Virus record (IMG/VR): IMGVR_UViG_3300028569_002417
Location: 1 to 64,000 of that record
DNA: 64,000 nt
From: a virus
Strand: one strand, 5' to 3'
In this document: piece after piece, positions 23,231 through 30,774 of the stretch
Layout: the number at the start of each line of letters is the position of its first letter
How positions within the stretch are numbered: position 1 is the first letter of the stretch
Translations under genes and position numbers: made by a program
Notes under the pieces: model-generated
Databases searched by the model: none
The model's input: the letters and a program-made list of their open reading frames with translations, nothing else
What the model was told of the DNA's origin: nothing

Positions 23231-23548
23231 ATGAAGAAGACTTTGTTTTTGGCAGTAGCTGCTCTTGGTTTCTTTAGCGTTGATGCTGATGCAGGAGTTA
23301 TTTTCAAGAAGAAGAGCAAAAGCTGCACTTCTTGCAACAGTAGTAAAGCTGCTGTTGTTGCAGCCCCAGCTAAGGTACAAGCTCCAGTTGCTCCTCAAAA
23401 GAAGGTGCAGGCTCCATCTCCCGTAAAATCACAAGCTCCAACTGCTTCTCAAAAGAAGGTGGAAGCTCCATCGCCTGTAAAGGCTCAGAATGCCGCTCCC
23501 GCAAAAGTTACAATTGAAAAGAAGAAGGTTGCTGCTCCTCAGCAGTAA
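23231..23548 (+). CDS. Secreted Ala/Pro/Lys-rich protein
   Basis: 105 aa from the ATG at 23231. M-K-K-T-L-F-L-A-V-A-A-L-G-F-F-S-V-D-A-D-A-G is a clear signal peptide with A-D-A cleavage. C-T-S-C-N-S-S-K follows, then three degenerate repeats (Q-K-K-V-Q-A-P-S-P-V-K, Q-K-K-V-E-A-P-S-P-V-K). It resembles small secreted Cys/Pro proteins I associate with Planctomycetota (recollection). Has its own sigma70-like promoter and terminator, so it may be expressed early to alter the host surface (inference). Confidence 0.7.
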   Translation: MKKTLFLAVAALGFFSVDADAGVIFKKKSKSCTSCNSSKAAVVAAPAKVQAPVAPQKKVQAPSPVKSQAPTASQKKVEAPSPVKAQNAAPAKVTIEKKKVAAPQQ

Positions 23549-23566
23549 TTAATTTAAGTTAAAAAG

Positions 23567-23603
23567 AAAATGCCCTGATATTTATTTTTCAGGGCATTTT
23601 TTT
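23567..23603. terminator. Bidirectional rho-independent terminator
   Basis: 12-bp stem AAAATGCCCTGA / TCAGGGCATTTT (23567-23578 and 23589-23600) with a 10-nt loop and T-runs on both strands, between the convergent genes at 23231 and 23602. Confidence 0.85.
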
Positions 23604-24000
23604 AGCATTTACATTTCCAGACTCTTAGTGCTGCTCTTTGTTTGCTGTTTGGGTCATTCCTGCTTTTTGCTGTACCAGCTTTACACATCCTTGCACAGAA
23701 TGATTTTCTTCTTGCTTGTGTCTTCTTAGACATTTTTTTTACGCCACCGCTACGTTCAGCTTCTCTTTTTGTTTCAATGCCAGCATGAATTCCAAGTTTT
23801 TTGGCATAAGATGGCTTCAAACCACCTTCTGGATGATTCTTTTTTGAGTTATATCCCTTAAATGGTTTTTCTTTAGATTCTCTGATATCAACCCATTCTG
23901 CAAAAGAAAGGCGAGATTCTTTAACACAATTTGGCACTGTTCTACTACCTTTCTTTTTCATACCGACTTGCTTATAACCTTTCCAACAAGATTCGTTCAT
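23602..24000 (-). CDS. CWKGYK-module protein with DUF6321-like basic C-terminus
   Basis: 132 aa. The N-terminal 27 residues nearly equal those of the protein at 9068 (M-N-E-S-C-W-K-G-Y-K-Q-V-G-M). Then L-S-F-A-E-W-V-D-I-R-E-S, with predicted cleavage after I-R-E. The C-terminal domain has H-P-E-G-G-L-K-P, R-R-K-S-F-C-A-R-M and R-A-A-L-R-V-W-K-C, matching the small basic phage DUF6321-type domain, probably nucleic-acid binding. AGGAG 6 nt before ATG. Confidence 0.7.
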   Translation of the reverse strand: MNESCWKGYKQVGMKKKGSRTVPNCVKESRLSFAEWVDIRESKEKPFKGYNSKKNHPEGGLKPSYAKKLGIHAGIETKREAERSGGVKKMSKKTQARRKSFCARMCKAGTAKSRNDPNSKQRAALRVWKCKC

Positions 24001-24032
24001 GATTTCTCCTTTGGGTTTTTAATTTATTTATG

Positions 24033-24043
24033 CTAAATAATTC
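24033..24043 (+). promoter_or_regulatory. T4-type late promoter motif abutting start codon
   Basis: CTAAATAATTC directly before the ATG at 24044, with no ribosome-binding site. Confidence 0.5.
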
Positions 24044-24322
24044 ATGAATTTCAAAGAATGGTTTTATGAAATTGAAGAAATGTATTCAAGTAAGGGCAAA
24101 GGACATCCTTTCAAGCCCGGACCAAGAGACAATCCCCCCAAAAAGCCTCATCCAAGCCCTAAAGATCCAACACCAAGGTCTTTGGCAGGCCAAACTAAAT
24201 TATGCGGCCAAGGAGGAGGAGCAGGACCTTGTGATGGAGGAGGAGGTGGAGGTGGTGGAGCAGCACCAGCAGGAGGAGGAGGTGCGGCACCAGCGGCAGC
24301 ACCAGCAGCACCTCCATCTTGA
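24044..24322 (+). CDS. Tagged Gly/Pro/Ala-rich protein
   Basis: 92 aa. M-N-F-K-E-W-F-Y-E-I-E-E fits the targeting pattern with cleavage after I-E-E. A Pro/Lys-rich stretch follows, then L-C-G-Q-G-G-G-A-G-P-C, and the C-terminal 30 residues are almost only Gly, Ala and Pro. Disordered cargo or internal filler protein is likely. The other frame (24066-24401) is a shadow. Confidence 0.6.
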   Translation: MNFKEWFYEIEEMYSSKGKGHPFKPGPRDNPPKKPHPSPKDPTPRSLAGQTKLCGQGGGAGPCDGGGGGGGGAAPAGGGGAAPAAAPAAPPS

Positions 24323-24324
24323 TA

Positions 24325-24897
24325 TTACTCATAGAATTGAAGCATACAGCTTGGAATTTTTGGTGCAACATATTTCAAGAATTCAAATGCACCTTTATTA
24401 GAGAAAACTATTTCATGTCGATCTCTTGCTGTATGAACTTCACAGTCGCAATCAAGTGAATTAAAATAATCGGCTATTGTTTGTGATCCTTCAAGTCCAA
24501 ACTTATGTGTTCTGAGATAAGCTTTTCTTTTGCTTTTTTTACCTGCATCAAGAAACCATGTCATCCAAGCTTCATCTGAAAGTATGTCCAACATTTCTTT
24601 TGTGATGATTTTTTTGCCTTCTTGATAAAATATTCTGTATACGTCATTAAAAACAGGATAGGCAACGCTGTAACAGCGATATGTGTTTTTGTCTTGCTTT
24701 ACAGTTTGTGTGTCAATTTTGAAAAAATCAGATAAAACTTCAATCTTGTAGTCTAACCAAAGCTTATTATTGTCTCTCATCGCCAGATAACAATTTTTCC
24801 CTCTGTCTGGCCTTACAATCGATGAACCACCAAGAATGGTTCCATATAATGTTTGTTTTTGGCTCTCCTTTAGAGTTGGCCCACATTGATAAGTCAT
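24325..24897 (-). CDS. LAGLIDADG homing endonuclease-like protein
   Basis: 190 aa from the ATG at 24897 (TTGAGG upstream). L-Y-G-T-I-L-G-G-S-S-I near residue 17 and A-W-M-T-W-F-L-D-A-G-K near 110 are the two degenerate LAGLIDADG helices. R-C-Y-S-V-A-Y-P and W-L-D-Y-K-I-E-V-L fit the family. The second motif keeps the catalytic-position D; the first has a Gly instead. Free-standing, no intron seen. Confidence 0.75.
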   Translation of the reverse strand: MTYQCGPTLKESQKQTLYGTILGGSSIVRPDRGKNCYLAMRDNNKLWLDYKIEVLSDFFKIDTQTVKQDKNTYRCYSVAYPVFNDVYRIFYQEGKKIITKEMLDILSDEAWMTWFLDAGKKSKRKAYLRTHKFGLEGSQTIADYFNSLDCDCEVHTARDRHEIVFSNKGAFEFLKYVAPKIPSCMLQFYE

Positions 24898-24910
24898 AAT
24901 AAACCTCAAA

Positions 24911-24921
24911 TTATATATTTA
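24911..24921 (-). promoter_or_regulatory. Late promoter-like motif
   Basis: TAAATATATAA upstream of the LAGLIDADG gene, followed by TTGAGG and the ATG. Confidence 0.35.
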
Positions 24922-25030
24922 CAATAATTTACTTTTCGCAATATTATTCCCAAAAATGAGTTATGATTCACAATCAATTTAATGTTAGATTAATATATAC
25001 ATATGTTCGTTTTTATAAGGAGAAATATAA

Positions 25031-25594
25031 ATGGCAGCTACAACTTCACAAGGAACCGGACCCGGTTCAGTTTCTAACATTAAGCCTTTAATTAAGAATG
25101 GCGATGTAAAAACATTAAACATTGAGCCAAACGCTGTTACCGCAGCTAGTCTTGATAACAATGCGTTATCAAAAGCTCCAGTCGTTCTTAACACAGCAGA
25201 ACAAACAATTGACTCTAGCTATGCTAACAAGCCTTTGGTTTTCACCAGAGCAGCTGGTGTTGTTGTCACTCTTCCAGCAGCAACTGGTACTGGTGATATC
25301 TATAAGTTTTTTGTAAACACCACTGTAACTAGCAATAGTTACAAAGTTCAGGTTGCAAATGCAACTGATGTCATTTGCGGTCTTGCATTTGGCGATGACG
25401 GCGATGGTGAACCAGCTAATGCTTGGGCATCAGGCGCTAGTTCTGACACCATCACAATGGATGGTAGCACACAGGGTGGTCTTAAAGGTGACAGCATTGA
25501 AATTATCGACGTAGCGACTGGTCTTTTCTCATGCAAAGTATTCATTACTCAGACTGGCACTGAAGCTACTCCTTTCAGCGCAGCAGTTTCTTAA
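25031..25594 (+). CDS. Putative virion decoration protein
   Basis: 187 aa. A-A-T-T-S-Q-G-T-G-P-G-S near the N-terminus is nearly repeated in the next gene. The body is beta-rich, with alternating Thr/Val/Ala and D-G-D-G-D/G-D-S-I-E-I-I-D, typical of capsid decoration or fibre-type proteins. AAGGAG lies 8 nt before the ATG. A weak sigma70-like pair (TTCACA, 18 nt, TAATAT) lies upstream. Structural role inferred. Confidence 0.55.
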   Translation: MAATTSQGTGPGSVSNIKPLIKNGDVKTLNIEPNAVTAASLDNNALSKAPVVLNTAEQTIDSSYANKPLVFTRAAGVVVTLPAATGTGDIYKFFVNTTVTSNSYKVQVANATDVICGLAFGDDGDGEPANAWASGASSDTITMDGSTQGGLKGDSIEIIDVATGLFSCKVFITQTGTEATPFSAAVS

Positions 25595-25645
25595 CTATAA
25601 TTCCTTGGTGTTTGTTATCAAGGCATTTTTATTTTGGAGTTATTG

Positions 25646-25978
25646 ATGGGTGCTACAACCACTCAAGGTACAGGGCCGGGATCGGCTACTGAAAAAGCTA
25701 AAAAAATGGAACACCATAGTCTTGGGGTCAACAAACTTGTTGGCCCCAAGATCGTTTTTTGTAGTCAAGTATTGTTAGAAGGGAAGACAGGATTGGTTTA
25801 TATTCCATCTCAGTGCGGACAAGTTTCTGACTATTGTATCTTTTTGACGAATAACAGTTCAAGCCAAGCATTTATTTCTAGTCCTCTTACATCAATTCCA
25901 AATTCAGAAGAATGGAGATTCGGTGTCACTGCTGGAAGCAATGACATCGTTAATTTTATGGTTGTTAAAATAGGTTAG
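25646..25978 (+). CDS. Small structural-type protein sharing N-terminus with previous gene
   Basis: 110 aa from the ATG at 25646 (GGAG 7 nt upstream). M-G-A-T-T-T-Q-G-T-G-P-G-S-A matches the start of the 25031 protein; the rest is a small beta-rich domain. A tandem pair with a common N-terminal peptide and different bodies suggests a shared docking site on the virion. Confidence 0.55.
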   Translation: MGATTTQGTGPGSATEKAKKMEHHSLGVNKLVGPKIVFCSQVLLEGKTGLVYIPSQCGQVSDYCIFLTNNSSSQAFISSPLTSIPNSEEWRFGVTAGSNDIVNFMVVKIG

Positions 25979-26538
25979 TCTTCGTCTTTTGGCTTAAAAA
26001 ACTTAATGTTTTTATCTGCCCATTCGATTGCCATATGTGATCCTCTGCTTAGCAATCCTACTAATTGAGTTGGATTACCACTTCCTTCTATGGCGATATT
26101 GTCTCTTTCTGCATTTTCGATCCAGACAAGAGCGAATACAAGACCTGTTCTTTGTTTTAGTTCAGATGCCATTTGACGAATTGTTAGAAGAGAAAGATCT
26201 GGAAGTCCTGATTCTTTTTGTTTAGCTTTGCGAAGGTCGCCGTTATTTTCAAGAATATTGATAAGTTTCTTTCTGATCATTTTGATTGTTTCTAATTTTT
26301 TAGGTGCATCAATAACGATTTGATAAGAAAAATCTTTTGGATCGTTTTGGTTTGCCAAAACGAGTAAGTTGCAAGGATAGTAATCCTTGATTTCAGTGAT
26401 TATTGTTGAGATAGCGTTCAGTGTATTTTCATTTTCGAGTTTGAAATGAATCCATGATTGGTCATGGCTTGTATCTATAATTTTAATTCCCTCGAATTTA
26501 TTGAGGGTGTTAACAAGTTTGTCGAATTCCTTTTCCAT
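25975..26538 (-). CDS. Hypothetical protein
   Basis: 187 aa, alpha/beta with no motif that I recognise. I-E-G-S-G-N-P-T-Q-L near residue 150 may be a loop. ATG overlaps the end of the next upstream gene by 1 nt. Coupled to the SWIM-type protein. Confidence 0.45.
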   Translation of the reverse strand: MEKEFDKLVNTLNKFEGIKIIDTSHDQSWIHFKLENENTLNAISTIITEIKDYYPCNLLVLANQNDPKDFSYQIVIDAPKKLETIKMIRKKLINILENNGDLRKAKQKESGLPDLSLLTIRQMASELKQRTGLVFALVWIENAERDNIAIEGSGNPTQLVGLLSRGSHMAIEWADKNIKFFKPKDED

Positions 26539-27071
26539 TACTCCTCCAAAATACCATTATGGTAAAGAGAACGCACAAGTTTCATTAGATGTTTGCACAT
26601 TCCGGGCATTTCCAATGGATTAGAAGAACCCGGATTTATCTTTGCTTCATATTTCCTTCTTACTCTACCGTATAAAGATCTGTCTCTATGGTCTTCAAAG
26701 TTAAAGCGCCATTTGAAGTCGTTGCACCCGCAGCGAAGGACAACCTCTTTTCTAAGGTTTAGTTTTTCAAAGAAACATTTTCGGCCATTACTTGCGACGA
26801 TCTCTGCCCAATTCTGGTTTTTGGAATTGTGATAAATCACATTCTTGAACAAGATCATGGGCTTATATTCCGTGCCTTTCATTTCATTCTTCGCCAATCC
26901 TTTGACGAATAAAGTTTTCACACCTTGATATGGGACATACGACAAGTTTGCAATTGTGATCTCGTCAATTGCGTGCTGCCTTTTTGTAGTCCTTGGGAAT
27001 GCATCTATTGTACTTAAATACAATCCTTCAAGGTTTGACTCTTTCAGATCGAGCCATTGATGGAACTTCAT
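26538..27071 (-). CDS. Tagged protein with SWIM-like zinc-finger motif
   Basis: 177 aa. M-K-F-H-Q-W-L-D-L-K-E-S fits the targeting pattern with cleavage after L-K-E. L-R-C-G-C-N-D-F-K-W-R-F near 112 and M-C-K-H-L near 158 give a C-x-C...C-x-H zinc site like that in a known family of phage proteins. Starts on a TAAATATAGTT motif with no ribosome-binding site. Confidence 0.6.
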   Translation of the reverse strand: MKFHQWLDLKESNLEGLYLSTIDAFPRTTKRQHAIDEITIANLSYVPYQGVKTLFVKGLAKNEMKGTEYKPMILFKNVIYHNSKNQNWAEIVASNGRKCFFEKLNLRKEVVLRCGCNDFKWRFNFEDHRDRSLYGRVRRKYEAKINPGSSNPLEMPGMCKHLMKLVRSLYHNGILEE

Positions 27072-27082
27072 AACTATATTTA
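27072..27082 (-). promoter_or_regulatory. Late promoter-like motif abutting start codon
   Basis: TAAATATAGTT followed by the ATG at 27071. Confidence 0.4.
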
Positions 27083-27160
27083 CACATTCAAAAATAAATT
27101 CAAAGCAATATAACTCTTATTAATTTGCAGTTCATGTATTGTGGTGAAATTCGGAGAAAT

Positions 27161-27463
27161 ATGACTGACTCGAATGCATCAGAAATTTTCAATCCTGAAG
27201 AAATAGGGATGAAAAAGTTTGAAGTCCGAACTCGTCCAGCCAAGGGTGGAGGATTAGAAAACGCCATTTTTATTGGCGGTGAACTGCTTGATTGGCAAGT
27301 TAATTTGAACAGTTTAATGGAGGCATCCAAAATGGGGCCACATTATATGAGAGAAGTTCAAAAAGACATAGAACGTCATTTTATAGAGTCAGTTTCCGAT
27401 TTCATTGGAAGAAAAGTGACGGCTGAAGATATTAAAATCGCCACCAAAACAGGCTGGATTTAA
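27161..27463 (+). CDS. Hypothetical phage protein
   Basis: 100 aa from the ATG at 27161 (GGAG 6 nt upstream). F-E-V-R-T-R-P-A-K-G-G-G-L-E-N-A-I near residue 20-36, then a helical C-terminal half. Looks conserved and compact; not recognised. Followed by a strong terminator. Confidence 0.55.
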   Translation: MTDSNASEIFNPEEIGMKKFEVRTRPAKGGGLENAIFIGGELLDWQVNLNSLMEASKMGPHYMREVQKDIERHFIESVSDFIGRKVTAEDIKIATKTGWI

Positions 27464-27524
27464 TTTCTCCGTGTCATAACCCTGATGGGAGGTGATATCA
27501 GTTTATTGACAATGCGAGAAATGG

Positions 27525-27566
27525 GAAAGGGCTGATTGGTTCGTGCCAATCAGCCCTTTCTTTTTA
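27525..27566 (+). terminator. Strong rho-independent terminator
   Basis: 15-bp perfect stem (27525-27539 with 27546-27560, GAAAGGGCTGATTGG and its complement), 6-nt loop, then TTTTT. It ends the 27161 gene. Confidence 0.9.
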
Positions 27567-29030
27567 GTTCAACCAAGTTTTTTTCTTGCCAGCCCTAACA
27601 TGTCCCAATATCGACTCCAAGAAAATATTGTTATTCCTCTCTTCTCTACTCTCCTTACGCACTCTACTGGCGACACTTCCATCAGATTTTCCCATAAAAT
27701 TTTCAGTATCAGGGGCACTACTACTAGGAGCGGCAGGAGGAGCAGGAGCAGCAGCAGGAGCAGCAGCAGGAGCAGCAGCAGGAGCGGCACCACCTTGAGC
27801 AGCACCACCTTGAGCAGCAGCAGCTTGAGCAGCAGCAGCTTGTCTTCTTTCTTTTCTTTGTTGTCTATCTTGTTGATCATAGCCTTTTGACAAGGTGTTG
27901 AATTGTTTTTGGAAACCATTTACGAAACGTATAAAATTTGCATCAGGTAGAATTCCTAAACCTTGCATATTTTTGATAAGTTGTTTTATTTTTTGTTGCA
28001 CAGCTTGAAAATGAGGCAAATCTCTTTGCTGGTCTTTGAGTCGCTGCATATTTTCTCCAGCATTTCCTTGAGGACCACCCCATTGTCCTGTTGACATCCA
28101 TGCTCCTGCATTTGTCATTTTTCGACCAAGCCAATCAGCGGCTCCACTGAAAATATTTTCATTATTAATCAAACAATATTCAATGTAAAGATCAAGAACA
28201 CGATCTAGATCAATTCCTTGAAAAGCTAATTCCTCAAGAGAAGATTTAACTTCAGAATAAATTCTAGATCTTTCCCTAATCCCTAAATCATAAGAAATGT
28301 AAGGATTGAAGCCTTCTTTATTCATGTATCGTGATTGGGTTGTGTCCCTTCTTCTTGCAGCTATATTAGCTTGCAAACCGGTATCTATTACTTGTGGCTT
28401 TGCTGCTTGTACTGCTGCCGCTGCTTGTTCTTTACTCCATTGGTTTATTCGACCAATCATATCGTCTTGTGCTGGTTGCTGCGCTTGCTGTTGTGCTGGT
28501 TGTGTTTTATTTATCTCATCATCCAAGTTGAGATCTTGTTGCTGTTGATTTTGCTGCTGTCTTTGACCATAAACTTGGTTGCTTCTTCTTGCCGGAGTAG
28601 CATTAGAGATATTTCTTAATCCTTGCAATCCACGCATTAAATTTGTGGCAAGATCTTTACCCAATATAGCATTTATATTTGTTGAAACATTTGCTCTTTT
28701 ATACAAATTGTTAATTGCTGCTTCCAAATCCATAACAGAACGATTCAAAAGGTCTTTTTTATCTTGTCTTCCTTGTCTTTTAAGTCCCCTCAGCGATGTT
28801 GGTTGACTTCTTGGTGGTGCCATTGATTGTTGAAGTGAATTTACTTTTGATTGAAAATAATTTCCTAAAAACTCGTCTAATCTTCCGCTGACATAGTAAT
28901 TTGCACCTTTTGCATCAAACCATTCTACAAACTCGTTAAGATCGATACCAACTTCGACCATAGCCTGTAAAGCCTCACGAAGAGCCATGACGTTTTTGTG
29001 TTCGGTAAGTTTTTCTGTAAATGACTTCAT
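27564..29030 (-). CDS. Large tagged Gln/Ala-rich protein
   Basis: 488 aa. M-K-S-F-T-E-K-L-T-E-H fits the targeting pattern with cleavage after L-T-E. An N-terminal segment (G-I-D-L-N-E-F-V-E-W-F, then G-R-L-D-E-F-L-G-N-Y-F) is echoed around residue 255 (G-I-D-L-D-R-V-L-D-L-Y, then G-A-A-D-W-L-G), so the protein has two copies of one helical domain. A poly-Gln linker and a C-terminal (A-A-P)n tract follow. Co-transcribed with the trypsin-like protease. Likely an abundant internal or structural protein (inference). Confidence 0.6.
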   Translation of the reverse strand: MKSFTEKLTEHKNVMALREALQAMVEVGIDLNEFVEWFDAKGANYYVSGRLDEFLGNYFQSKVNSLQQSMAPPRSQPTSLRGLKRQGRQDKKDLLNRSVMDLEAAINNLYKRANVSTNINAILGKDLATNLMRGLQGLRNISNATPARRSNQVYGQRQQQNQQQQDLNLDDEINKTQPAQQQAQQPAQDDMIGRINQWSKEQAAAAVQAAKPQVIDTGLQANIAARRRDTTQSRYMNKEGFNPYISYDLGIRERSRIYSEVKSSLEELAFQGIDLDRVLDLYIEYCLINNENIFSGAADWLGRKMTNAGAWMSTGQWGGPQGNAGENMQRLKDQQRDLPHFQAVQQKIKQLIKNMQGLGILPDANFIRFVNGFQKQFNTLSKGYDQQDRQQRKERRQAAAAQAAAAQGGAAQGGAAPAAAPAAAPAAAPAPPAAPSSSAPDTENFMGKSDGSVASRVRKESREERNNNIFLESILGHVRAGKKKTWLN

Positions 29031-29038
29031 ATGAATCC

Positions 29039-29824
29039 TTAATTTGGCAATTTATATTTGTAATTCTGCAATTCCATTTTCACGAATGGAAGAACAGGCA
29101 AAGGCCTCTTTTCGTTATATATTGGCTCTAAAGCATTATCTAACTCATCATTCCATTTTTTTAGCATTTTTATGTCAGTAAAATAAGATTGATGGTTCAT
29201 TAGCTGATCTTTATGCTTTCTAATGGCCCTACATACGCCTATAGCCTTAAAATCATTAGTTTGGCATAAAGGCCCACCACTGTCTCCGATCATCGAATAG
29301 GCGTTAGTTCTGATTAAATCTTTGAATATTTCAGGTTTACTTGTCTTGGTCTGAGTTATTTGTCCATAATCAATCCTTGCATCATCCATCATTCCAAATC
29401 CTACATGAAAAATATTGCTTCCCATCATTGTTTTGTGATTGAAATCTAATTCCATAACAGGCATTTTTTCATCTGATTCAAAAACTCCAATTGCCAAATC
29501 CATATTTTCTTCTAGAGCATAAATGAACATAGGCATTGTTTTTTCTGATTCAACTTCAGAAATATTCTTGTATTTGAATTGTTTCACCAAGAAAGGACCA
29601 TTTCCTTCAACTGTGTGTTGGGCAGTTATAAGTGCGTTTCTATATTTCTTACCATGTTTTGTAGAACGAACCACAAATCCAGTTCCTCCACTTTGATTTA
29701 TTGTGTCAATAATCATGACTGTGGGATAAAGACATGATTCAAAAATCTTAAGATTTGGTTTTTCTTGAGAATAAGAAAAAAGAAGAAATAGGAAAAGACA
29801 TAGAAGAGAAATTAATTTTTTCAT
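29039..29824 (-). CDS. Secreted trypsin-like serine protease (S1)
   Basis: 261 aa. Signal peptide M-K-K-L-I-S-L-L-C-L-F-L-F-L-L-F-S-Y-S. Catalytic His in L-I-T-A-Q-H-T near residue 65, Asp in N-M-D-L-A-I-G near 109, and Ser in G-D-S-G-G-P-L near 186: a complete triad. The signal peptide implies action in the host envelope or outside. TGAGGG precedes the ATG, with a late-type motif upstream. Such secreted S1 proteases are uncommon in phages. Confidence 0.8.
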   Translation of the reverse strand: MKKLISLLCLFLFLLFSYSQEKPNLKIFESCLYPTVMIIDTINQSGGTGFVVRSTKHGKKYRNALITAQHTVEGNGPFLVKQFKYKNISEVESEKTMPMFIYALEENMDLAIGVFESDEKMPVMELDFNHKTMMGSNIFHVGFGMMDDARIDYGQITQTKTSKPEIFKDLIRTNAYSMIGDSGGPLCQTNDFKAIGVCRAIRKHKDQLMNHQSYFTDIKMLKKWNDELDNALEPIYNEKRPLPVLPFVKMELQNYKYKLPN

Positions 29825-29834
29825 GCGCCCTCAC

Positions 29835-29845
29835 TTTTTATTTAG
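29835..29845 (-). promoter_or_regulatory. T4-type late promoter motif
   Basis: CTAAATAAAAA on the minus strand, 10 nt upstream of the ATG at 29824, with TGAGGG between. Confidence 0.45.
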
Positions 29846-29853
29846 TAGGGGAA

Positions 29854-29888
29854 TAAAAAAATCGCCCAGAATGATCTGAGCGACTTTT
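29854..29888 (-). terminator. Rho-independent terminator
   Basis: Stem TCGCTCAGA / TCTGGGCGA on the minus strand (one mismatch) with a 4-nt loop and an 8-nt T-run. Ends the 29908 gene. Confidence 0.75.
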
Positions 29889-29907
29889 TGAAAGATTTTA
29901 TTGATTA

Positions 29908-30141
29908 TCAGCCATTAATCCAAGTACCACCAGAGCCGTTGCTGTAGTCATCAATTGCCTGAGGAACATCGGTGAAAACTTCGCCATCGACAAGTTGAAG
30001 AACTTTATGATTACCAGCATCAACAGTTTCAATATAACCAGTACGCTGGAGTGAAACGCCGTTGAGGATTGATGTGTCGAGTGAACCTTCGGTTCCAAGG
30101 TTGATTAATGTCGGAGTGAGAGCAAGAGTGTATGTTGCCAT
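29908..30141 (-). CDS. Small hypothetical, probably structural protein
   Basis: 77 aa, beta-rich: L-A-L-T-P-T-L-I-N-L-G-T-E-G-S, then D-A-G-N-H-K-V, ending G-T-W-I-N-G. AAAGGG precedes the ATG. It has its own terminator. Not recognised. Confidence 0.5.
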   Translation of the reverse strand: MATYTLALTPTLINLGTEGSLDTSILNGVSLQRTGYIETVDAGNHKVLQLVDGEVFTDVPQAIDDYSNGSGGTWING

Positions 30142-30201
30142 ATTTATCCCTTTATAAAAGAGGTTTACGAATTATATATGCTGCAAAGGGCAAATTATTC
30201 A

Positions 30202-30534
30202 TCAAGTTAAAGGTTGTAAAGTAAAATTCAACCTGATTTTGCCGGAAATCGCAAAAATGTCTACGCAAACATTTCTGCTTGATCCATCAAACGAAACAAT
30301 CGTCCAATTAGGATTGGTCAGCAGCATTCTCCTTGGGAGTAATAATTCGTAATACACCCAAGTTCCATTATTTATGTTGTACTTTATAATATTTTCAGAA
30401 ACATTAGAAAGGATTATAACTTCACCTGTTTCTACGACGATAGCTTTGCTTTTGTCGGCTTGGCTATTGAGCATTGCCAAAAGAGTTTCTTTAGGCAATG
30501 TTTGTAAATTTGTACATGGTTGTGAAATAATCAT
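30202..30534 (-). CDS. Hypothetical protein
   Basis: 110 aa from the ATG at 30534; an upstream ATG at 30570 overlaps the divergent gene. Beta-rich C-terminal half with S-F-D-G-S-S-R-N-V-C-V-D. Possibly a small virion protein. Confidence 0.45.
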   Translation of the reverse strand: MIISQPCTNLQTLPKETLLAMLNSQADKSKAIVVETGEVIILSNVSENIIKYNINNGTWVYYELLLPRRMLLTNPNWTIVSFDGSSRNVCVDIFAISGKIRLNFTLQPLT

Positions 30535-30562
30535 AGTTTTTTCTCTATTACCAAAGGTATTT

Positions 30563-30772
30563 ATGAGCAACGATCAACAAAAAGAAGATTGTTATTTTTA
30601 CACAGACATTTCCTTGTCCAAAGATGAACAGGAAATCAGTGCTTTATGCATAGAGTGTTATAAAAAAAATCAGATAAATGGTTGGTTTTGGGAAGGCTCA
30701 AGATTAGGTTATGGTCCTTATGATTTTATTTGCAAAAAATGCGGCCATGAAATTCATAAAAAAAGAGGTTGA
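30563..30772 (+). CDS. Small zinc-ribbon protein
   Basis: 69 aa from the ATG at 30563 (AAAGG upstream). A-L-C-I-E-C-Y and I-C-K-K-C-G-H-E-I form two CxxC knuckles. Precedes and nearly touches the methylase gene, so the two may function together. Confidence 0.6.
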   Translation: MSNDQQKEDCYFYTDISLSKDEQEISALCIECYKKNQINGWFWEGSRLGYGPYDFICKKCGHEIHKKRG

Positions 30773-30774
30773 AA

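Noticed and set aside
22250-23398. Long N-terminal extension of the flavoprotein up to 23398
   Set aside because: The extension is antisense to the signal-peptide gene and its promoter; the ATG at 23116 has the T4-like leader and promoter motif.
27543-27919. ORFs of Ser/Arg, Leu or Ala/Gly repeats near 27.6-27.9 kb
   Set aside because: Other-frame readings of the Ala/Pro-Gln codons of the 27564 gene.
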